DNA from: Mycobacterium sp.
Lineage (GTDB): Bacteria > Actinomycetota > Actinomycetes > Mycobacteriales > Mycobacteriaceae
NCBI GenBank assembly: GCA_020438845.1
Contig: JAGQTV010000044.1
Coordinates: 1-64,000, forward strand
DNA length: 64,000 nucleotides
Direction of reading: 5' to 3'
Shown here one piece after another: positions 1 through 7,957 of the stretch (the stretch's first letter is position 1; each line of letters starts with the position of its first letter). Below the pieces are notes generated by a model, which saw only the letters and a list, made by a program, of their open reading frames with translations, did not search any database and had not been told where the DNA came from. Both the position numbers and the translations under genes were made by a program.

Positions 1-305
1 CCAACATCCTGCTCGACGACGTCAGCATCGCCCCGGGAGCGTTCAACCCGCTGGGCTCGGTGATCACCCCGAACCTGTTCCCGGGTGTGTCGATCTCGTC
101 CGATCTGGGTAACGGCCCCGGTATTCAGGAGGTCGCGACGTTCTCGGTGGACGTGGAGGGCCCCAACGGTTCGGTGGCGGTGTCCAACGCCCACGGCACG
201 GTGACCGGCGCGGCCGGCGGGGTGCTGCTGCGCCCGTTCGCCCGGCTGATCTCCAAGAACGGCGACAGCGTCACCACCTACGGCGAAACCTGGGACATGA
301 AGTAG
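1..305 (+). CDS. MspA-family outer-membrane porin, C-terminal part (cut by the window edge)
   Basis: The reading frame is open from the first base, runs as NILLDDVSIAPG..., and stops at TAG 303-305, so only about the last 100 residues of a protein of roughly 210 are present. The sequence SVITPNLFPGVSIS, then GNGPGIQEVATFSVDV, then SNAHGTVTGAAGGVLLRPFA closely matches the C-terminal half of the octameric beta-barrel porin MspA of M. smegmatis as I remember it. These porins carry small hydrophilic solutes across the mycolic-acid outer membrane and are absent from M. tuberculosis, so the gene points to a nontuberculous species. Family call is secure; which paralogue is not. Confidence 0.93.
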   Translation, partial: NILLDDVSIAPGAFNPLGSVITPNLFPGVSISSDLGNGPGIQEVATFSVDVEGPNGSVAVSNAHGTVTGAAGGVLLRPFARLISKNGDSVTTYGETWDMK

Positions 306-322
306 CCGAATGGCTTTGCGAG

Positions 323-354
323 AAATGGCCCCCGGCTTGAGCCGGGGGCCATTT
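323..354. terminator. Bidirectional hairpin between porin and mscL
   Basis: A perfect 14-bp stem (AAATGGCCCCCGGC, loop TTGA, then its complement) lies between the porin stop and the mscL stop. Each arm ends in an AT run, giving T-rich tails in both directions. It probably ends transcription of both convergent genes. Confidence 0.85.
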
Positions 355-373
355 CACGTTCGGGTGCACGGTT

Positions 374-787
374 TTACTTGTCGGGCTTCGCATCCCCGCT
401 GCTGGTGTCTGTCCCAACGAGCGAGTCGCGAATCTCGGTCAGTAGGCGGTTGGTCTTGGCGGCGTCGGACTCGGGCTTGTCCTTTTCCTTTGCCCGAATC
501 TTGCTGTAGGGCAGAACCACCAAGAAGTACAAAACCAACGCGACCAGGAGGAAGTTGATGGCCGCGCTCAGCAGCACGTTGAGGTCGATGGTCTGGTCGC
601 CGCCGATGCTGATCCGGAGGACCCCGTAGGAGGCGTCCTTGCCTGCTCCGATTCGGTTGATGAGCGGTTGGATGATCGAGTCGGTGAACTTGGTGACCAA
701 ACCGGTGAAGGCTGTGCCGATGACCACCGCGACGGAGAGGTCGATGATGTTGCCCTTGGAAATGAAATCCTTGAATCCCTTTAACAC
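374..787 (-). CDS. mscL: Large-conductance mechanosensitive channel MscL
   Basis: 137 residues, a normal length for MscL. The N-terminal amphipathic helix ([20 protein letters not shown]) is followed by TM1 (about residues 15-45, with the [12 protein letters not shown] pore-lining motif), a periplasmic loop, TM2 (about 68-95, [20 protein letters not shown]) and a charged cytoplasmic bundle starting RAKEKDK. The homopentamer opens under membrane tension to release solutes during hypo-osmotic shock. The start is GTG at 787, with AAAGG about 8 nt upstream. Corresponds to Rv0985c. Convergent with the porin; the next gene on the same strand (SAF protein) begins 1540. Confidence 0.97.
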   Translation of the reverse strand: MLKGFKDFISKGNIIDLSVAVVIGTAFTGLVTKFTDSIIQPLINRIGAGKDASYGVLRISIGGDQTIDLNVLLSAAINFLLVALVLYFLVVLPYSKIRAKEKDKPESDAAKTNRLLTEIRDSLVGTDTSSGDAKPDK

Positions 788-871
788 ACAGAGAGCCTTT
801 CTTTGCTGAAGCCGACGGGAGGCGCGGCCAGCGTAGCGTAAACCGGCAGGTTGAGCGCTTTTCGGCGGCGA

Positions 872-1540
872 TCAGTGCAGCGTCAGGGTCACTGCCTGTA
901 CCAGGCTTGCGCCGGCAAGCGCAGTGGCGGCCGCGGCTGGAAGGGCGACGAGTACGACCCGGTCATTTCCGGCTCCCGGGGCCTTGGCGGCGGCGGACAC
1001 CAGGACCACTACGGCGTTGGTCGCGATCAACCTGGCATGGGTAGCCGTGTCCTGGGCGCCCAGGACATCGACCACGTCGCCGGTGCGGATCAGATCGGAT
1101 ACCGCAGCGTCGGCCAGGTGAAGGGGCACCACCCTGGCGTCCGGGCCGACGGCAAGGCCGGCTAGTCGGGGACCCAGGGTCCGGGCATCGGTGAGAATTT
1201 CGCCCCGGCGGGCGGGGCCGGCCAGGGTCGCACCCAGGACTGGCTCGAGTTCGGTATGTGCACCATCGGGAAGGGTTGTGAAGGACCGTTTTTCCAGCTG
1301 TACATCGTCTGCAGTCAGCATCCGGCCGGGGGGTAGATCATGCATGGCCACCGCGACGTCGGTGTAGGCGCCGGAAGGATCCGGTCTCAGTGCGGCGGCT
1401 CCGGCGAGGAGAACCAGAGATCCCGCCGCGATCCGGCGGGCCAGCACCGTTCGCGCAAAGTCTGGTCGCAGGACGCGAGAAGCGCGGTGCAGCAGGGTTG
1501 GGTTGAGCGATTCGCGGCTTGCTGCCGTTCCCGATGCCAT
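872..1540 (-). CDS. SAF-domain membrane-anchored protein (CpaB/FlgA-like), Rv0990c-like
   Basis: 222 residues. One N-terminal hydrophobic segment (about 37-52, AAGSLVLLAGAAALR) is followed by a SAF-like domain (DLPPGRMLTADDVQLEK, about 70-130) and a second beta-rich part with DVVDVLGA, as in the CpaB/RcpC proteins of Flp pilus systems. No pilus genes are nearby, so a pilus role is not supported; in mycobacteria this is a stand-alone conserved gene between mscL and the fmdB-like gene. It probably acts at the outer face of the membrane. Function unknown. Confidence 0.75.
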   Translation of the reverse strand: MASGTAASRESLNPTLLHRASRVLRPDFARTVLARRIAAGSLVLLAGAAALRPDPSGAYTDVAVAMHDLPPGRMLTADDVQLEKRSFTTLPDGAHTELEPVLGATLAGPARRGEILTDARTLGPRLAGLAVGPDARVVPLHLADAAVSDLIRTGDVVDVLGAQDTATHARLIATNAVVVLVSAAAKAPGAGNDRVVLVALPAAAATALAGASLVQAVTLTLH

Positions 1541-1611
1541 GCGGCGATCATGGCCCGGGAACCGATATTTCTGCCTCCGCGGTTCAGTGGGGCTGTGGAG
1601 AGAACCCCGGG

Positions 1612-1962
1612 CTAACTCGAGGCGCTCGCGGGAGCCGGCGTGCTGGAACTCGAGGCCGAACTGGAGCCGGAGCCGCCGGAGCCGGCTGCCTTCTCGGAAG
1701 ACTTCCCGGGGGGCTTCTCGGAGGGCTTCGCCGAATCGGGGGCCTTCTCCGAGGATTTTTCGGACGATCCGTTGCTCTTGCCGGACTCCCGGCTGTCGTT
1801 GCGGTAGAAGCCGCTGCCCTTGAACACCACGCCAACGGAGTTGAACAGCTTGCGGAGCCGACCCTGGCAGGCGGGGCAGGTGGTCAGAGCGTCGTCAGTG
1901 AATGCCTGGACCGCGTCGAACTTGTTGTCGCACTCGGTGCAGGCGTAGCTGTAGGTCGGCAC
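1612..1962 (-). CDS. ruc: FmdB-type zinc-ribbon redox chaperone (Ruc/Rv0991c homologue)
   Basis: 116 residues from GTG 1962. The N-terminal 50 residues form a zinc ribbon with two CxxC pairs (YACTEC, CPAC); the rest is a Ser/Lys/Glu/Ala-rich, disordered tail. Rv0991c (Ruc) in M. tuberculosis is a redox-regulated chaperone that holds unfolded proteins when its zinc cysteines oxidise. I chose GTG 1962 because GGAGG lies 5 nt upstream and the domain begins at once (VPTYSYAC); a longer frame starting at 1992 would run into the CIRCE element. The chaperone role is carried over from the family. Confidence 0.9.
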   Translation of the reverse strand: MPTYSYACTECDNKFDAVQAFTDDALTTCPACQGRLRKLFNSVGVVFKGSGFYRNDSRESGKSNGSSEKSSEKAPDSAKPSEKPPGKSSEKAAGSGGSGSSSASSSSTPAPASASS

Positions 1963-1985
1963 ATGAACCTCCGGAGGGAAAACTG

Positions 1986-2012
1986 TTAGCACTCTACCGC
2001 GTCAAGTGCTAG
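1986..2012 (-). promoter_or_regulatory. CIRCE operator (HrcA site) upstream of ruc
   Basis: TTAGCACTC, a 9-nt spacer, then AAGTGCTAG. The CIRCE consensus is TTAGCACTC-N9-GAGTGCTAA, so the left arm is perfect, the right arm matches 7 of 9 and the spacing is exact. It sits 24 bp upstream of the GTG start. In M. tuberculosis HrcA controls groES, groEL2 and Rv0991c, which agrees with this placement and implies heat-shock control. Confidence 0.88.
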
Positions 2013-2031
2013 AACCGCCATTTGTCCCCGA

Positions 2032-2619
2032 TCATTCCCCGAGCGCGACCATTCCGGATCCGGGGGTCAGGGCATGGGTCATCCGGACGTCATGCCGCTG
2101 ATGGGGCAGTTCGTCAACAAGCTCGTCGTCGCGCACCACGGCCACCAACGGGGTCCCCGGTCGGCAGAGCCTCAGGGACCTGTCGTAGAAGCCGCCGCCG
2201 CGCCCCAGGCGAACCCCGGCTCGGTCGACCGCCAGTGCGGGTACCAGCACGACGTCGGCTCGGGCGATCGCCTCGGCCGGTAGCCACGGTTCAGGCGGCT
2301 CTGATAAGCCCCACCGTGCGGGAACCAGCAGCCCCGGTTCGTACGGCCCCCATTGCAGCGGCAAATGTTCTCCGTCCGGGCCGGTACGGGTCACCGGCAC
2401 CAATACGACGCTGCACAGCTCACGCAACCGCTCCAGCAGCATCAATGAGCCCGGTTCGGCACCCGTGGGCACGTAGGCGCACGTCGTCCCGGCTCCCCGC
2501 GCCACGATGTCGAGGTGGGCGCAGAGTTGCCTCGCCTCGGCCGCATGCGCCGCCGAGGACACAGCGCGACGCGCGGCCAGGATTGCCTTCCGTCGCGCGG
2601 CCTTCTCATCGCCCGTCAT
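2032..2619 (-). CDS. 5-formyltetrahydrofolate cyclo-ligase
   Basis: 195 residues. The Mg-ATP/folate signature VDRAGVRLGRGGGFYDRSL lies at about 133-151, and the N-terminal KAARRKAILAARRAVS is typical of the family. The enzyme uses ATP to convert 5-formyl-THF to 5,10-methenyl-THF, returning stored folate to the one-carbon pool. Position matches Rv0992c: transcribed away from galU on the other strand, with 87 bp between the two starts. ATG start; ends 19 bp before the CIRCE element of ruc. Confidence 0.93.
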   Translation of the reverse strand: MTGDEKAARRKAILAARRAVSSAAHAAEARQLCAHLDIVARGAGTTCAYVPTGAEPGSLMLLERLRELCSVVLVPVTRTGPDGEHLPLQWGPYEPGLLVPARWGLSEPPEPWLPAEAIARADVVLVPALAVDRAGVRLGRGGGFYDRSLRLCRPGTPLVAVVRDDELVDELPHQRHDVRMTHALTPGSGMVALGE

Positions 2620-2706
2620 GACCCAACCCTGTCAGAACCGTGCTGTGCCGGAAAACAGGCCAGGCCCACAGGCCCGGTAGCCGACAGACCGCTAGGGTAG
2701 TGCTTC

Positions 2707-3612
2707 ATGAGCAGGGAGAAGGCGCGCTTCCCTCGGACGGCGATTGTGCCGGCCGCTGGTCTGGGCACGCGGTTCCTGCCGGCCACCAAGACGGTGCCGA
2801 AGGAATTGCTTCCGGTGGTCGACACCCCCGGCATCGAACTCGTCGCCGCCGAGGCTGCCGATGCGGGTGCCGAACGGCTGGTCATCGTGACGTCTCAAGG
2901 CAAGGACAGCGTCGTCGCGCACTTCGTCGAGGACTTGGTGCTCGAAAGCGCGCTCGAAGAGCGTGGCAAGAAAGCGATGCTGGCCAAGGTCCGGCGTGCG
3001 CCGGCTCTCATCGAGGTCGAATCGGTAGTACAGGACGAGCCACTGGGATTGGGTCATGCGGTGGGGTGCGTGGAGGCGGTGCTCAAACCCCAGGAGGACG
3101 CCGTGGTGGTGCTGCTGCCCGACGACCTGGTTCTCCCGACCGGCGTCCTGGAGAAGATGGCTGCTGTCCGCGCCCGGTACCACGGCACCGTGTTGTGCGC
3201 TATCGAGGTGGCCCCCGAGGAGGTCAGCGCCTACGGCGTTTTCGACGTCGAGGAGGTGACGGCTGAGGAGAATCCCGACGTCCTGCGGGTCACGGGAATG
3301 GTGGAAAAGCCCGCAGCCGCTGAGGCTCCCTCGTTGTTCGCAGCCGCGGGGCGTTACATCCTGGACCGCGCGGTGTTCGATGCGTTGCGGAGGGTGGAGC
3401 GCGGGACCGGTGGCGAGATTCAGTTGACCGACGCCATAGCGCTGCTGATCGCGGAAGGGGAACCGGTACATGTGGTGGTGCACCGCGGGTCTCGACACGA
3501 CTTGGGAAATCCCGGCGGCTACCTCAAGGCTGCGGTTGACTTTGCCTTGGATCGCGACGATTACGGCCCTGACCTGCGCCGCTGGTTGATTGAAAGATTG
3601 GGCGAAAACTAA
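2707..3612 (+). CDS. galU: UTP-glucose-1-phosphate uridylyltransferase GalU
   Basis: 301 residues. The nucleotidyltransferase loop AAGLGTRFLPATKTVPKE (about 18-35) and the LPDDLV metal/sugar region are present, and the length is normal. GalU makes UDP-glucose from UTP and glucose-1-phosphate, feeding cell-envelope glycans, glucan and trehalose synthesis. ATG start at 2707. It heads the conserved mycobacterial series galU, glp/moeA, rimJ, glpR; 42 bp separate it from the MoeA-like gene. Confidence 0.96.
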   Translation: MSREKARFPRTAIVPAAGLGTRFLPATKTVPKELLPVVDTPGIELVAAEAADAGAERLVIVTSQGKDSVVAHFVEDLVLESALEERGKKAMLAKVRRAPALIEVESVVQDEPLGLGHAVGCVEAVLKPQEDAVVVLLPDDLVLPTGVLEKMAAVRARYHGTVLCAIEVAPEEVSAYGVFDVEEVTAEENPDVLRVTGMVEKPAAAEAPSLFAAAGRYILDRAVFDALRRVERGTGGEIQLTDAIALLIAEGEPVHVVVHRGSRHDLGNPGGYLKAAVDFALDRDDYGPDLRRWLIERLGEN

Positions 3613-3654
3613 GGCGCTGCGGTGGCCAGAGTTGGCTGGTGAGAGAGGTTCGCT

Positions 3655-4884
3655 GTGCGTTCGGTCGAAGAGCAGCAGGCCAGAGTAATGGCTGCGGCGG
3701 TGGCGCCGCGCCCGGTGCGCGTCCCCATCGCAGAGTCCCAAGGGCTGATGTGCGCCGAAGAGGTGGTCACCGACGAGCCCATGCCGGGGTTCGATCAGGC
3801 TGCCATCGATGGCTACGCAGTGCGCAGTGTCGACGTCCAGAGCGCGGCCGAGGACGAAATCGTCCTGCCGGTGATGGGTGTCATCGAAGCTGGCGCGCGA
3901 ATGCCCAGTCGGCTCCAGCCCAAGCAGGCGGCCTTGGTGCACACCGGCGCTCCGATGCCCACACTGGCCGACGCGGTGCTTCCGCTTCGGTGGACCGACG
4001 GGGGCCAGAACCGGGTGCGGGTGCTCCGCGGAGTGCGCTCCGGGGCCTACGTGCGGCGGACGGGTGACGATGTCCAGCCCGGTGACGTCGCGGTGCGCGC
4101 CGGCGCGATCATCGGAGCTGCCCAGGTCGGACTCTTGGCCGCGGTGGGCAGGGAGCGGGTGCTGGTCCATCCCCGCCCCCGGGTCACCGTCATGAGCGTG
4201 GGTGGCGAACTGGTCGACGTCTCGCGCACGCCGGGGCCCGGCCAGGTCTATGACGTGAATTCCTATGCCCTGGCGGCGGCTGCTCGTGACGCCGGGGCTG
4301 AAGTCACCCGGATCGGGATAGTGAGTACCGAGCCCAAGGAACTTCGCGAGGCCGTCGAGTTGCAGCTCAACCGCGCGGAGATGGTGGTGATCGCCGGAGC
4401 CGTCGGCGGCGCAGCTGCGGAGAACCTCCGCACGGTGCTGTCGCAGCTCGGCGACATGGAGGTCACCCGGATCGCGATGCACCCAGGCTCCGTGCAGGGG
4501 TTCGGGCAACTCGGTCCGGAAGGTGTTCCGACGTTCCTGCTGCCCACCAACCCGGTTAGCGCGCTGGTCGTATTTGAGGTGATGGTGCGGCCGCTCATCC
4601 GGCTGTCACTGGGCAAGCGCCATCCGATGCGCCGGGTGATCAAGGCTCGTGCGATCGCGCCGATTGCCTCGGTGGCGGGCCGCACCGGATTCCTGCGCGG
4701 GCAGCTCCTGCGGGACCAGGACACCGGCGAGTACCTCGTCGAGGCCATTGGAGAGGCCCATGGCTCGTCGCATCTGTTGGCCTCGCTCGCCGAGGCCAAC
4801 TGCCTGGTGGTGGTGCCCGGCGATCTTGCGGAAGTTGCCACCGGCGAGCTGGTCGACGTCGCATTCCTGGCGCAGCGCGGCTGA
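3655..4884 (+). CDS. glp: Gephyrin/MoeA-like protein, probable divisome factor Glp (Rv0994, annotated moeA1)
   Basis: 409 residues with the four-domain MoeA fold: VPIAESQGLMCAEEV at the N-terminus, FDQAAIDGYAV at about 44-54, a central MPT-binding-like domain and a C-terminal beta barrel. Several motifs conserved in catalytic MoeA differ: VGGEL at 182-186 instead of TGDEL, AGAVGGAAAEN at 247-257 instead of SGGVSVGD, and LPTNP at 296-300 instead of LPGNP. In Corynebacterium glutamicum the equivalent protein, Glp, binds FtsZ and the membrane receptor GlpR, and a glpR gene lies two genes downstream here. I infer a divisome role rather than molybdenum insertion; loss of catalysis is not proven. 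GTG start. Confidence 0.85.
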   Translation: MRSVEEQQARVMAAAVAPRPVRVPIAESQGLMCAEEVVTDEPMPGFDQAAIDGYAVRSVDVQSAAEDEIVLPVMGVIEAGARMPSRLQPKQAALVHTGAPMPTLADAVLPLRWTDGGQNRVRVLRGVRSGAYVRRTGDDVQPGDVAVRAGAIIGAAQVGLLAAVGRERVLVHPRPRVTVMSVGGELVDVSRTPGPGQVYDVNSYALAAAARDAGAEVTRIGIVSTEPKELREAVELQLNRAEMVVIAGAVGGAAAENLRTVLSQLGDMEVTRIAMHPGSVQGFGQLGPEGVPTFLLPTNPVSALVVFEVMVRPLIRLSLGKRHPMRRVIKARAIAPIASVAGRTGFLRGQLLRDQDTGEYLVEAIGEAHGSSHLLASLAEANCLVVVPGDLAEVATGELVDVAFLAQRG

Positions 4885-4906
4885 CGGTGCGGCTAAGGGA
4901 TCCGGG

Positions 4907-5584
4907 ATGAGGGTTGGTGATCGGCTCAGTGTGAACCTCTGGGGGAACGGCTCCGCACATCCGGGTTGGCCCAACTCGGTAGGTCCCCTGCGGGTGCCCG
5001 CCGGGCTTGTGCGGCTGCGCCCGGTGCGGATGCGGGATGCGACCCAGTGGAGTCGTGCCCGATTGGCCGAACGCGAGTATCTGGAACCCTGGGAACCCTC
5101 TGGGGAACTGGAATGGACTGTGCGCCATGCGGTTTCAGCGTGGCCGGCGATGTATTCCGGACTGCGCGCCGAGGCGCGCCGAGGCCGGATGCTGCCGTAT
5201 GTGATCGAGGTCGACGGTAGGTTCCGCGGCCAACTGACGATCGGCAACGTCACCCACGGCGCACTGAAGTCGGCCTGGATCGGATACTGGGTGTCCAGCG
5301 CGATCTCCGGTGGAGGGGTGGCCACCGGCGCCTTGGCTCTCGGGATCGACCACTGCTTCGGGCCGGTGACGCTACACCGGGTCGAAGCGACCGTGCGACC
5401 GGAGAACTCTGCCAGTCGCAGGGTCCTCGCCAAGGTGGGATTCCGGGAGGAAGGCATGCTCAGGCGTTATCTCGACGTCGACGGGGCCTGGCGTGACCAC
5501 TTGTTGGTGGCCATCACGACTGAGGAAGTTGTTGGCTCGGCGGCGGCCCGACTGGTGGAAAACGGGCTGGCGCGCTGGACCTGA
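4907..5584 (+). CDS. rimJ: GNAT-family N-acetyltransferase, RimJ/RimL type
   Basis: 225 residues from ATG 4907 (AAGGGA 6 nt upstream). The RimJ/RimL pattern is present: RLRPVRMRDA at the N-terminus, IGYWVSSAISGGGVATGAL as the acetyl-CoA loop, and HRVEATVRPENSASRRVLAKVGF near the C-terminus. Such enzymes acetylate the N-terminus of ribosomal proteins or other substrates; the real substrate is unknown. The acetyl-CoA loop reads SGGGVATGA rather than the usual QGxGxGT/A. Corresponds to Rv0995. Lies 22 bp after glp, so probably cotranscribed with it. Confidence 0.88.
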   Translation: MRVGDRLSVNLWGNGSAHPGWPNSVGPLRVPAGLVRLRPVRMRDATQWSRARLAEREYLEPWEPSGELEWTVRHAVSAWPAMYSGLRAEARRGRMLPYVIEVDGRFRGQLTIGNVTHGALKSAWIGYWVSSAISGGGVATGALALGIDHCFGPVTLHRVEATVRPENSASRRVLAKVGFREEGMLRRYLDVDGAWRDHLLVAITTEEVVGSAAARLVENGLARWT

Positions 5585-5630
5585 TGGCGGTTACTAATGT
5601 TGCAAATGTGACATGTGGGGCTGTTGGTGC

Positions 5631-5660
5631 TTGTCATTCACAAATTACACGTGTGTAATT
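5631..5660 (+). promoter_or_regulatory. glpR promoter with an embedded palindromic operator
   Basis: TTGTCA (5631-5636), a 17-bp spacer and TGTAAT (5654-5659) make a strong SigA-type promoter, 5 of 6 matches in each element. AATTACAC-GT-GTGTAATT, a perfect 8-bp inverted repeat at 5643-5660, covers the second half of the spacer and the whole -10. A protein bound there would block RNA polymerase. The predicted transcript leader is about 60 nt before ATG 5727, which has AAAGGAG upstream. Confidence 0.65.
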
Positions 5661-5726
5661 GGTTCGGCGCGCCGCCACGAAAAGCGGACGTCACGGACCT
5701 AGCCTGGTCGGGAAAGGAGCAGGCCC

Positions 5727-6971
5727 ATGCCAAGCATCCCCCAGTCACTGCTCTGGATTTCACTCGTGGTGCTGTGGCTCTTTGTCCTGGTGCCCATGCT
5801 CATCAACAAGCGTGACACCGTTCGACGGACCAGTGATGTCGCCCTGGCGACACGTGTGCTCAGTTCCAGGTTGATCCGGCGCAGCGGACCTGCTGCCGGC
5901 CACCGGCACGACCCCGCTTGGCGGCGCAGCGAGAGCGACCTGGACCCGACGTTCGATTCCGCCTTCGAGGCTGGCCTGGGCGCTGAGTTCGAGTCCCGGT
6001 TCGCCGCCGATAGCACCCCCGGTGACGAGGCGCTGACCGAGCAATTCGTGGTCGCGGAGGTCGCCGCTGAAGACGTTGCCGGCGGGGGCAACCGCCAGGA
6101 GCCCGCGCGTGCCCGCACTCGCTCGTTGGTGGTCATAGCGGCGGTGACTGAGCAGTCTGATCCCAACTATCTAGACGTGGAGTTCGTCGAAGAGAACTCG
6201 GGGGCCCTGCCGATCGGCGCAATGACAGGTGTTCAGGGCGATCTCTTCGAAGCTGGGCCCGAGCAATCCGTTCAGGTCGAACCTGAGCCGACCCTCGAGC
6301 GCGCCGAGGAGTTCGTCACAGCTGAGCAGGCAGTCCCAGCCGAACCGGTTCGCGAACCGGTTTCTGAGACCGTTTCGGAGCCCGTTTCAGAGTCGGTGTC
6401 TGAATCGGCCCCTGGGTCGCTTCCTGGGTCAAGCGCCGATGGGGGCGACGACTACGAATACATCGAGGACACTTCAGGTTTGGAGGCGGCCGAGGAGCCC
6501 GCTACTCCCGGGCGGCGTCGCCGGATGGATTCCACCGCGACCGCGGCGGCGGTCAGCGCGCGCAAGTATCGATTCCGCAAGCGGGTTCTGATGACCCTGT
6601 CTGCGATCATGATGCTCACGGCTGTGCTGTCGTCCACCGTCAGTTCTTCCTTCTGGTGGTCATGCGGTTCGACCGGTGTTGTCACGGTTCTCTATCTGGC
6701 ATATCTGCGGCGGCAGACGCGCATCGAAGAGCAGGTACGGCGCCGCCGTCAGCAGCGCATGTCTCGCTCACGCGGAGCGGGAGAGGAGACCGTCGGTGGA
6801 CGGGTGGTGCAGCGAGATCATCAGGATTTCGATGTGGTCCCTACCCGACTCCAGCGCCCGGGAGCAGTGGTGCTGGACATCGACGACGAGGACCCGATTT
6901 TCGAGCACCTCGACGAGGTGCCGCACAGCCGGTCCTATCACCATGACCTCCCTCGGGCGGCGGGCCAGTAG
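5727..6971 (+). CDS. glpR: Divisome membrane protein GlpR/SepX
   Basis: 414 residues. A TM helix near the N-terminus (about 8-27, LLWISLVVLWLFVLVPMLI) is followed by a long acidic, disordered region with repeated EPV/SEPVSE-type units (about 197-225), two TM helices (about 283-330) and a basic, coiled segment RRRRQQRM. The last residues, SYHHDLPRAAGQ, end a conserved C-terminal tail. The architecture matches actinobacterial SepX (Streptomyces) and GlpR (corynebacteria), the membrane receptor for the gephyrin-like Glp encoded upstream; both act with FtsZ in division. Equals Rv0996. It has its own promoter with a palindromic operator. Confidence 0.85.
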   Translation: MPSIPQSLLWISLVVLWLFVLVPMLINKRDTVRRTSDVALATRVLSSRLIRRSGPAAGHRHDPAWRRSESDLDPTFDSAFEAGLGAEFESRFAADSTPGDEALTEQFVVAEVAAEDVAGGGNRQEPARARTRSLVVIAAVTEQSDPNYLDVEFVEENSGALPIGAMTGVQGDLFEAGPEQSVQVEPEPTLERAEEFVTAEQAVPAEPVREPVSETVSEPVSESVSESAPGSLPGSSADGGDDYEYIEDTSGLEAAEEPATPGRRRRMDSTATAAAVSARKYRFRKRVLMTLSAIMMLTAVLSSTVSSSFWWSCGSTGVVTVLYLAYLRRQTRIEEQVRRRRQQRMSRSRGAGEETVGGRVVQRDHQDFDVVPTRLQRPGAVVLDIDDEDPIFEHLDEVPHSRSYHHDLPRAAGQ

Positions 6972-6995
6972 GACTGGTAGCCTGCTAGCGACCAA

Positions 6996-7068
6996 GGGGC
7001 TATGGCGCAGTTGGTAGCGCGACTCGTTCGCATCGAGTAGGTCAGGGGTTCGATTCCCCTTAGCTCCA
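6996..7068 (+). tRNA. tRNA-Ala (anticodon CGC)
   Basis: 73 nt with a full cloverleaf: acceptor GGGGCTA/TAGCTCC, D stem GCGC/GCGC, anticodon stem ACTCG/CGAGT around loop TTCGCAT (anticodon CGC), T stem AGGGG/CCCCT with TTCGATT loop, discriminator A. CCA is not encoded. Its last 45 bases are copied at 10192-10236, so it is the integration site of the following island and remains intact. Confidence 0.95.
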
Positions 7069-7069
7069 C
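7024..7069 (+). repeat. Left attachment-site repeat (within tRNA-Ala)
   Basis: 46 bp beginning TCGTTCGCATCGAG and ending TAGCTCCAC, identical to 10192-10237. It starts inside the anticodon stem and ends one base past the discriminator. Confidence 0.85.
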
Positions 7070-7196
7070 AGCAGGTAGTGGCTGGTAGTAAGCTATTTAG
7101 TGATTTGCTGGTAGCGTGTAGGTTTTGCGGCAGTCTGCAGTCAGTTCGCAACAGCTTTGATGGCCGCGTCCAAACGCTCGGCCAAACCCGGCCATC

Positions 7197-7581
7197 GTGC
7201 TGCGCGGTATACCCCGCGCCAATGCCCGCCTGGCCGACCTCATGGCGACCCCATCCAAAAACCCTGCACGCCACGCACCGTCACCGCCGACCGCGGCTAC
7301 GGCGAGAAGACCGTCGACGACGCCCTGCACGACCTCGGCGTGCGCACCGTCGTCATCCCCCGCAAAGGCAAACCCACTCAAGCCCGACGAGAACAGGAAC
7401 ACCGACCCGCCTTCCGGCGAACCATCAAGTGGCGCAAAGGATGCGAAGGCCGCATGAGCGCTCTCAAACGCGGCTACGGCTGGAACCGCACCCGCATCGA
7501 CACACCGAGGGCACCCGGATCTGGGCCGGACACGGAATCCTCACCCACAACCTGATCAAGATCAGCGCGCTCGCCGCGTAA
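7197..7581 (+). pseudogene. Transposase remnant (DDE type, ISNCY/IS1182-like), frameshifted
   Basis: The frame from about 7262 to 7500 encodes TVTADRGYGEKTVDDALHD, then TVVIPRKGKP and FRRTIKWRKGCEGRMSAL, a pattern of ISNCY/IS1182-like transposase C-termini. The matching ending GTRIWAGHGILTHNLIKISAL lies in another frame (7504-7581), so a frameshift falls near 7500, and the N-terminal catalytic part is missing. The gene is broken and cannot make a working transposase. I found no terminal inverted repeats. Confidence 0.75.
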
Positions 7582-7671
7582 TCGACACCGGCCGAGACCC
7601 ATTCGGGCATCAAGTCGGCCACCGCCGATCCAACCCTTCACCACACGCGAGGGTTTTTCAGGTCGAAGTAG

Positions 7672-7740
7672 CTAGGCAAATGGATACTCGGAGATTAAGG
7701 CCAGCCGCACTGGGGTCCGTAGGTGGCGAAGCGCAATGCC
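7672..7740 (+). repeat. 69-bp dispersed repeat, copy 1 (upstream of the cyclase gene)
   Basis: Runs from CTAGGCAAATGGATAC to GCGAAGCGCAATGCC and recurs at 9415-9483 with differences only in one 8-nt block. It can form short hairpins (CCAG-ccgca-CTGG). It is followed by three partial copies of GGAAGGGAAGAG (about 7744-7788). A GTG within each copy opens a short frame beginning VAKRNA; both frames reach a PKKGP/LKKGP stretch, but the rest differs. The function is unknown: a short coding module, a structured RNA and a recombination end all remain possible. Confidence 0.7.
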
Positions 7741-7957
7741 CGAGGGGAAGGGAAGAGCCAGAGGAAGGGAAGAGAGGAAGGGAAGAGTATGTATCCCAAA
7801 AAAGGTCCCGATTTTATGGGACCGGATCGTGACTACGCCGCCGCTTCCTCCGCCAGGGCCGAGCACGTAAAGGTGGGGGAAGTTAAATCAGGCTGGCGCT
7901 GGCATCGCCGTAACGTTTCACAGCCGCGGACGCTGGAGCGTTTCGTACCCTATAGGG

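Noticed and set aside
2692-4509. 605-residue open frame on the minus strand opposite galU and glp
   Set aside because: It is His/Arg/Gly-rich with no domain and lies exactly antisense to two well-known genes. High GC content keeps such frames open.
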